A stretch of 64,000 bases of DNA from Hanleya hanleyi (Eukaryota; Mollusca; Polyplacophora; Lepidopleurida; Hanleyidae), in NCBI GenBank assembly GCA_036873755.1, contig JAVTVY010025367.1, positions 47,581 through 111,580 of the forward strand. Reading direction: 5' to 3'. Below the pieces are notes generated by a model. It searched no databases. It was not told where the DNA came from and worked only from the letters and a program-made list of their open reading frames with translations. Shown here one piece after another: positions 58,210 to 64,000 of this stretch (position 1 is its first letter; every line of letters starts with the position of its first letter). The position numbers and the translations under genes were made by a program.

Positions 58210-58520
58210 GTCGTCCATTGAACACTGTAAAAACGGCCAATTTCAGGGAGTAAATGTTCAACCTGTTATCAGTTCAACGTTGAACCAATTTTTAATGACA
58301 GTAAACGTTTACCCGGAATCTGGTTGAACGTTTTCAGTTCGAATTCAAGCATATATTGATACTTGCATGGAGGTAAACGTTGAACCTGTTATTGGTTCTT
58401 CTTTCAACCTATAACTGGTTCTACGTATAACCACATGATACTAGCTTGGGCGTAAACGTTGAACCTATTATTGGTTCTACGTTCAACCTATAACTGGTTA
58501 TACGTTCAACCACATGAAAC
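58210..58520. repeat. GTTCAACGTTGAACC palindromic-word array, first part
   Basis: Starts near AACACTGTAAAAACGGCC. Carries many GTTCAAC, GTTGAACC, TAACTGGTT and GTAAACGTT words in both orientations, including two near copies of AAACGTTGAACCTRTTATTGG. Confidence 0.8.
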
Positions 58521-58834
58521 TCCGTGCATGGTAAAACGACACCAACATGACCGAAACAATGGGATATGAATATCTGAGAACAGGGAGTAATATTCTTATT
58601 AATATTAAGTTAAATTCTGCAGACTTTTCCAAATAAACCATGTGGTTATGCTTAAAACTGAATGTCCAAGTCGTTAATAACGCGTGTCGATTTGGGAAAC
58701 TTCGCTGTTATGCACTTATTTTGATGGCATATTACTATTTTCGCTCATAAAATAGCCTATCAACAGTCAGAAACAATCATAGAAGTTATCAAAAATGAAA
58801 GACGTATTACTGTTGTGTGGGTCAAAATTATTCT

Positions 58835-58970
58835 CGACCGAGTATACGTTCAACTGTTTTTCGGTTCAACGTATTTCCCGCCCTCGTTATTGTTTTTTTC
58901 CGCGGTGGTCGTCCAAAGAACCACTTTTTGGTTCAACGTTCAACTGGACTATGGTTCAACTGGTCATCGG
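58835..58970. repeat. GTTCAACGTTGAACC palindromic-word array, second part
   Basis: TACGTTCAACTG, CGGTTCAACGTA, GGTTCAACGTTCAACTGGAC and GGTTCAACTGGTCATCGGTT. Frames over it (58795-59287) are not called. Confidence 0.7.
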
Positions 58971-58999
58971 TTATCGTCCTTCGTTTTATGAAGCGCCAC

Positions 59000-59990
59000 C
59001 TACTGGATTGCAGTGTGAGGAGGAGAGAGAACGTGTGGTGTTGTTGGCAGCTTAACAATGAACATTACTCGTCCCGTTACATCTGTTTTCTGGTAAGTAA
59101 TATGGACAAACAATTGTTTGAACTGAATACGTTACGCACAGATATCTCGTCCCCGTTGCTTTCGCTTTATGTTTTGAAATCGAAGCTGTGTCGAAAACTG
59201 GGCTATGCTTCATTGTTCATTCTCCGTTCATTTATTCATTGCGTGAAAGAATTTTGCTGTCTGTTGTCTGTTTTAATATGTCATTGATATAATTTACTGT
59301 TACCACTTGGCGGTATTTTGCAATTTCCAATCACTTATTACATTTAGCATGTCGTTTTTCCATACCAGTTGTGGATGAGTGCAATCTAAGGCCCTTACAG
59401 GCTATATAATTTCCTATGTATTTCCAAAAAAGAATTAATTAAACTGTCACTATATCTGCATAGGTCAACAGCTATATACATATGGATACCAGTAATTATC
59501 AGCCGCGTTGTCCACAAAAATACTTGCAATACGCTTTGTGGCTTGTTGAACTCTAAGGTCCTTACAAACTAATATGCATTAATCTCCTATTCCAAAAAAA
59601 ATTCCTATGCATGTTATAATCCTATAATAATTCAAAACATCTATTAACATTCAGTCACCCCTCAATTTTGCCTGAAATCCTAATCAGTCCAATGAATTTA
59701 TAATAGTTACATAATGTCGTAAGACTGTATCAAATGTTGGCAACATTTTGTGTCCAATGGGGTAATATCATGTCAACATTGTGTAACTGTTTATCCAGTG
59801 ATCAAGTGAGAAGTGTGAGAAGTCCAGCTGCCCTAGTGCCTGATCGACAAAGAAGTCATTTTGATGTTTATGAAATACACCATGATGGATGACAAGTAGT
59901 ACCGGTAAGTGAATACATTACAAGGACACAATCAAAGGAAATTTGAGAAGTCATTGATAAGACTTGATAAATGATACATCATAACTGTAC
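59000..59990. other. Unrecognised stretch with a possible spliced small transcript
   Basis: A donor-like ACCG|GTAAGTG lies at about 59905 (+) and an acceptor TTTTCTCCTACAG at about 60469; see findings. Otherwise no supported feature. Confidence 0.25.
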
Positions 59991-60004
59991 CATGTATTAC
60001 CACA

Positions 60005-60260
60005 TAACCCCCCACCCCCAGCATGCCCACTACATAACCCCTCCCCCCCACCATGCCCACTACACACACATCCAGTTAGGGGGGAGGGGGGGTGTCAAGA
60101 GGCAAATGGATGAGATTTACAAACATGCAACATAGGGTGGTAGCTACCAAATTAGTATACTATAATATCCATGTTAGTAATTATGATTTTTTTTCCAATC
60201 CAGATAAGGGGGCATGGTGGTAAAGTGTGTGTGTGGGGGAGGAGGGGGGTGGGGTGGTGA
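60005..60260. repeat. C-rich then G-rich low-complexity pair
   Basis: ACATAACCCC(C/T)CCCCCACCATGCCCACTAC-type direct repeats at 60003-60075, then G-rich runs at 60076-60096 and 60205-60262. The two halves are roughly complementary and could pair. Confidence 0.7.
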
Positions 60261-60664
60261 AAATATATACTATTTTTATGTGGCAAGACCATGTGGGATT
60301 GATTTCATGAGATATTCCCGAGGCAGGGTGGTGGCATGAGAAATTGCCAGGGGTTGCGAGGGGCCGAGTGAGTGAGTGCTTGTCATGAAAATCGGGATAT
60401 TTCCCCCAACCTTTATGAATAAATTAGTTATATTAGATCTTACTCCATTTAATATTTTCTCCTACAGAAAGTGTAACAGGGAGAAGGTCAGAAAGAAGCC
60501 ATTTGTTTGAGTCTGACTGTTGGAGGAAGATGAAGGAGGCGACAGTGTATATGGCTCCCACAGAGTGAACATCATCATCTTGTGATGGATTTTATCACGA
60601 TTGAAGATGTAAGGAATAATCTGTCATTTTCAATGCTAATAATCAGATATATGATGCTCACAAG

Positions 60665-60730
60665 TGATTTTCGCAAGTGACAAGTAAAAAGAAAACTGAC
60701 TTGTCGCCTGCGACAACAAAGCCATAAAGT
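60665..60730. repeat. GTGACAAGT / ACTTGTC box, left
   Basis: GTGACAAGTAAAAAGAAAAC followed by TGACTTGTCGCCTGCGACAA. A near match (GTGACAAGTAAAAAAATAGT, CCCTTGTCACCTGGGACAAG) lies at 61876-61920, so the two boxes bracket the ORF at 61.08 kb. Confidence 0.55.
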
Positions 60731-61084
60731 GCCGTTTTTATTTGTAACAGATATATACTTCGCCTAACAAAACAATGTGTGTAGCATAGTTTCCGCAGGC
60801 CTCGAAGTTGATAAAATTTATGTGATTTCATGGCCCGTATGACCGATGTCGTTGTTGTGACTGTCGTTTTGAAAACCGCTCTCCTGTGCGCGAAGATAGA
60901 AAATAACCATGTGACAAGTCGAGTGATTATGGTACGCGCGATTTCATTAGTCTAATAACTCCATCCAGCCAATCAGCGTAGCTGATAGAATCTGAATGCA
61001 GCCTAGCGATAACACGTTTGGTCATGGTGGTTCGGTCATTTTGGTTGAATAGAGCGTTAGTGGCAACTATTCTTCGACAGTAAT

Positions 61085-61324
61085 ATGGATCGTTTTCTGA
61101 AACGTCGGAATGAAATCCCAGTCACAAGAAGGCAGAACAATCAAGAATTTCTTGCCAAAATTATCCGTCGAAAGAGTGACTCACATGATATTGAAAACAT
61201 TCTTTCCCTTGTAAAAATACTGGTTCTACTGTCTGTCACAGATAATATATCCGGCGGTATTTCGGAGACAATTGATCGGGGGATATTGAAACTTCACACA
61301 GGAAATAAAATAAAAAAGTGCTAA
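61085..61324 (+). CDS. Possible transposon-derived ORF, MDRFLKR start
   Basis: A 79-codon frame that begins MDRFLKRRNEIPVTRRQNNQ and ends in a lysine-rich tail. The MD(K/R)FLKR-type start is what I recall from hAT-like transposases and related zinc-finger proteins, but no zinc finger or catalytic block follows before the stop. The flanking GTGACAAGT boxes suggest a non-autonomous or decayed element. It could also be a chance frame. Confidence 0.25.
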   Translation: MDRFLKRRNEIPVTRRQNNQEFLAKIIRRKSDSHDIENILSLVKILVLLSVTDNISGGISETIDRGILKLHTGNKIKKC

Positions 61325-62690
61325 TTTTATTCCAAAGTATCAAGAAAATCCTTCCAGTAGTTCTCAACAAATCGCGAAAACAGCAATTAGATGGGAGATT
61401 TGTAGGTTATTTTTTGACGCCATGACACCAAGTCTGCATGTTATATAACATTGGCAGGTCAATGTCATCGTAGCCCCAAAATAACATGGTAGGTATTGGT
61501 GATTTTCGTCAATTCCCAGATTAATTACATATGGGGGAATTTTTTTTTTTAGTTTATATACTGTGTGAAGTTTTAAAGCTGTACGATAAATTTTCTGTGT
61601 ATTGCAAAACTCGGGGACAAATTACAAAAATCGGCAGACGACGCTGATTATCCTAATTACTTTCCTTCACCTAAGCCAATCAAAATGGTAATTTGTCTGT
61701 ATACATGGTGTAGTCTGTCTGTCTGTGTATTCTACTACCCAAATAAATACACTAAAAGAATAACAGAACAAAGTCTGAATCTAATTGGTTGTTCTATTTC
61801 ATGAAAAATTAGAACACGGTTATATAAGGAAGTCAAAACTTGGTAATATTTTGAGACAACTACTGTCAACAAGGTGACAAGTAAAAAAATAGTCCCTTGT
61901 CACCTGGGACAAGTAAAGTTTTACAAACATTTCAACCCCTGTAGAATGGTACTTACAAATGTAAGCTTATATTGACAGGATAGTGAAGACAAATTATATT
62001 GCACAATTCTTTATTTGTTTAATAGGACCAACTGCTTGCAAGAAAGATCAGAGACACGTCACAGTGCGGATCATTACATTACAGGGTTTCGGATGATACA
62101 TTACAGGGTTTCGGGTGATGGTGGAAGTGTGTGCATTATTTCATAACTTGGACTGTGTGAAATAATTGGTCTCTGACATGCCTGCATCACAAGATAATGG
62201 CTACCGGTATCATTGGATGTGACAGAAAAGATGAAATGGTAATGTGATACAACAAATATTCAGGCTAAAGCTGTGGTACCATATTACATATACAATGTAG
62301 AAGAGGAACAAAATGGAACTGTGTTGAATCTTCACCATTCCTGAACACCCTTACAAAAAAAATCAACCACAATGGCCGGCATACTACTGGTGATAGAAAA
62401 GTGACACCATCGTATGCAAACAAAGTCTCATTACTGTGATAGAATGATGAACAATGTGGATATACCTGTAGCCCTCTCATCTGTTGAAGCAGATGGCCCA
62501 ACATAACACTCTGCAGCTACATGTAGATGAGAAGACAAGGGTGTTGTTTACTATGAATTAACTGTGATGTTGAATACAAGAAAACAATGCAACACTCGAT
62601 ATATCACAAATCATCGATACATGACGAATAATTGACTTCAGATACAAAAGTCAATGTCTGACCACCATTACATGTACTCTGTACAGGAAG
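61325..62690. other. Unrecognised stretch
   Basis: A 20-bp word ACATTACAGGGTTTCGG is duplicated at about 62075 and 62099. The minus-strand frame 62265-62504 has no domain. Confidence 0.3.
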
Positions 62691-62699
62691 GTGGATATA

Positions 62700-64000
62700 A
62701 ATTTTTATTTACCATATTATGACTCTGTATGTCCCAGATCATTAATACATTGTGTAATATAATTTGACTCGGGTACATAAGTCACTGTGTGAATTCTGAC
62801 CACTTATACTCTTTGTAGGAAGGTCTTACACACTTCAACTGTGTATTTAGGTTCCATAACTAAACTTTGATAAAATGCAATTAGCTAGCTCACTCAAACT
62901 AAACTGTGATAATGTGCAATTAACTGGCTCTCTCAAATACCCCTGATCAGTGATAGGTTGGACACACATAAACTATGTAAGTATGTCCCATTACTAAACT
63001 GTGATAAAATGCGATTAAATAATTCTCTCAATCATCCCAGATCAGTGATGTTAAATACATGTACTCGGAATACATAGGTCGCTGTGTGAAGTCCGATCAC
63101 CTATACTCTGTGTAGGAAGGTTGGACACACATAAACTATGTATATAGGCCCCAACTAATATGTGATAAAATGCAATTAGCTAGCTCACTCAAATCATTGA
63201 TATTACATGTACTCAGAATACATAGGTCGCTGTGTGAAGTCTGATCACCTATACTATGTGTAGGAAGGTTGGACACACATAAACTATGTATATAGGCCCC
63301 AACTAATATGTGATAAAATGCAATTAACTAGCTCACTCAAATCAGTGATATAACATGTACTCAGAATACATAGGTCGCTGTGTGAAGTCCGATCACCTAT
63401 ACTATGTGTAGGAAGGTTGGACACACATAAACTATGTATGTAGGCCCCATAACTAATCTGTGATAAAATGCAATTAACTAGCTCACTCAAATCAGTGATA
63501 TAACATGTACTCAGAATACATAGGTGGCTGTGTGAAGTCCGATCACCTATACTATGTGTAGGAAGGTTGGACACACATAAACTATGTATGTAGGTCCCAT
63601 AACTAATCTGTGATAAAATGCAATTAATTAGCTCACTCAAATCAGTGATATAACATGTACTCAGAATACATAGGTCGCTGTGTGAAGTCCGATCACCTAT
63701 ACTATGTGTAGGAAGGTTGGACACACATAAACTATGTATGTAGGTCCCATAACTAATCTGTGATAAAATGCAATTAACTAGCTCACTCAAATCAGTGATA
63801 TTACATGTACTCAGAATACATAGGTCGCTGTGTGAAGTCCGATCATCTATACTATGTGTAGGAAGGTTGGACACACATAAACTATGTATGTAGGTCCCAT
63901 AACTAATCTGTGATAAAATGCAATTAACTAGCTCACTCAAATCAGTGATATAACATGTACTCAGAATACATAGGTCGCTGTGTGAAGTCTGATCACCTAT
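62700..64000. repeat. 150-bp satellite array, continues past window end
   Basis: Units contain AGGTCGCTGTGTGAAGTCCG, ATCACCTATACTATGTGTAG, GAAGGTTGGACACACATAAA, CTATGTATGTAGGTCCCATA, TGTGATAAAATGCAATTAAC and TAGCTCACTCAAATCAGTGA. Spacing settles to exactly 150 bp from about 63360; units before about 63060 are more diverged and of uneven length, so the array edge is here. The minus-strand frame 63284-63940 simply repeats every 50 residues and is not called. Confidence 0.95.

Noticed and set aside
58540..58565. CWC codons on the minus strand, a possible third TY domain
   Set aside because: Sequence around it lacks the other TY residues and lies in the GTTCAAC word array; a stop follows soon.
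63284..63940. 218-codon frame with 50-residue repeats
   Set aside because: Mirror of the 150-bp satellite period; continues only as long as the array does.
1..64000. CRISPR-like arrays of direct repeats
   Set aside because: Tandem units are contiguous without unique spacers, and the genome is animal.

Overview
This is a gene-poor, repeat-dense window from an animal nuclear genome, most likely a marine invertebrate. The evidence is spliced exons with animal-type splice sites, extracellular-matrix domains built from phase-1 exons, a tRNA-derived SINE, reverse-transcriptase and Crypton-like remnants, and many satellites. The repeat style resembles molluscs or amphioxus, but I cannot fix the phylum from sequence alone.

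The only convincing host gene lies on the minus strand from about 54.9 kb down to 24.3 kb. Eight exons, mostly too short to stand out as ORFs, join in consistent phase. They encode thyroglobulin type-1 (TY), EC calcium-binding domain (helix A, then an EF-hand pair), a Ser/Thr/Pro linker, a second TY and a second EC domain. The second half resembles the C-terminus of SMOC (SPARC-related modular calcium-binding) proteins. The whole reads as a tandem TY-EC / TY-EC protein of the SPARC/SMOC/testican superfamily. The 5' exons (signal peptide, possibly a Kazal/follistatin module) were not found and may lie beyond 55 kb or outside the window.

Layout. 0-17.3 kb: a large imperfect palindrome made of satellites and transposon pieces. 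Several unrelated modules in the left arm (about 1-8.6 kb) recur in inverted order in the right arm (about 9.9-15.4 kb), and a third copy of the outer module follows at 16.06-17.3 kb. The left arm carries a decayed Crypton-like tyrosine-recombinase element (1.87-2.52 kb) that the right arm lacks. 17.3-24.3 kb: short tandem repeats, two hairpin elements and otherwise unrecognised DNA. 24.3-55 kb: the TY/EC gene, whose introns hold a SINE with target-site duplication, a 540-bp foldback element beside a 32-bp array, reverse-transcriptase remnants with a recurrent 3' UTR, satellites apparently expanded out of that UTR, and a 4-kb array of about 157-bp units. 55-64 kb: dispersed repeats, palindromic-word elements, a possible hAT-like N-terminal ORF and a 150-bp satellite that runs off the window end.

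Most long open frames here are by-products of tandem repeats whose period is a multiple of three, and I have not called them genes. No rRNA, CRISPR or bacterial-type operon is present.
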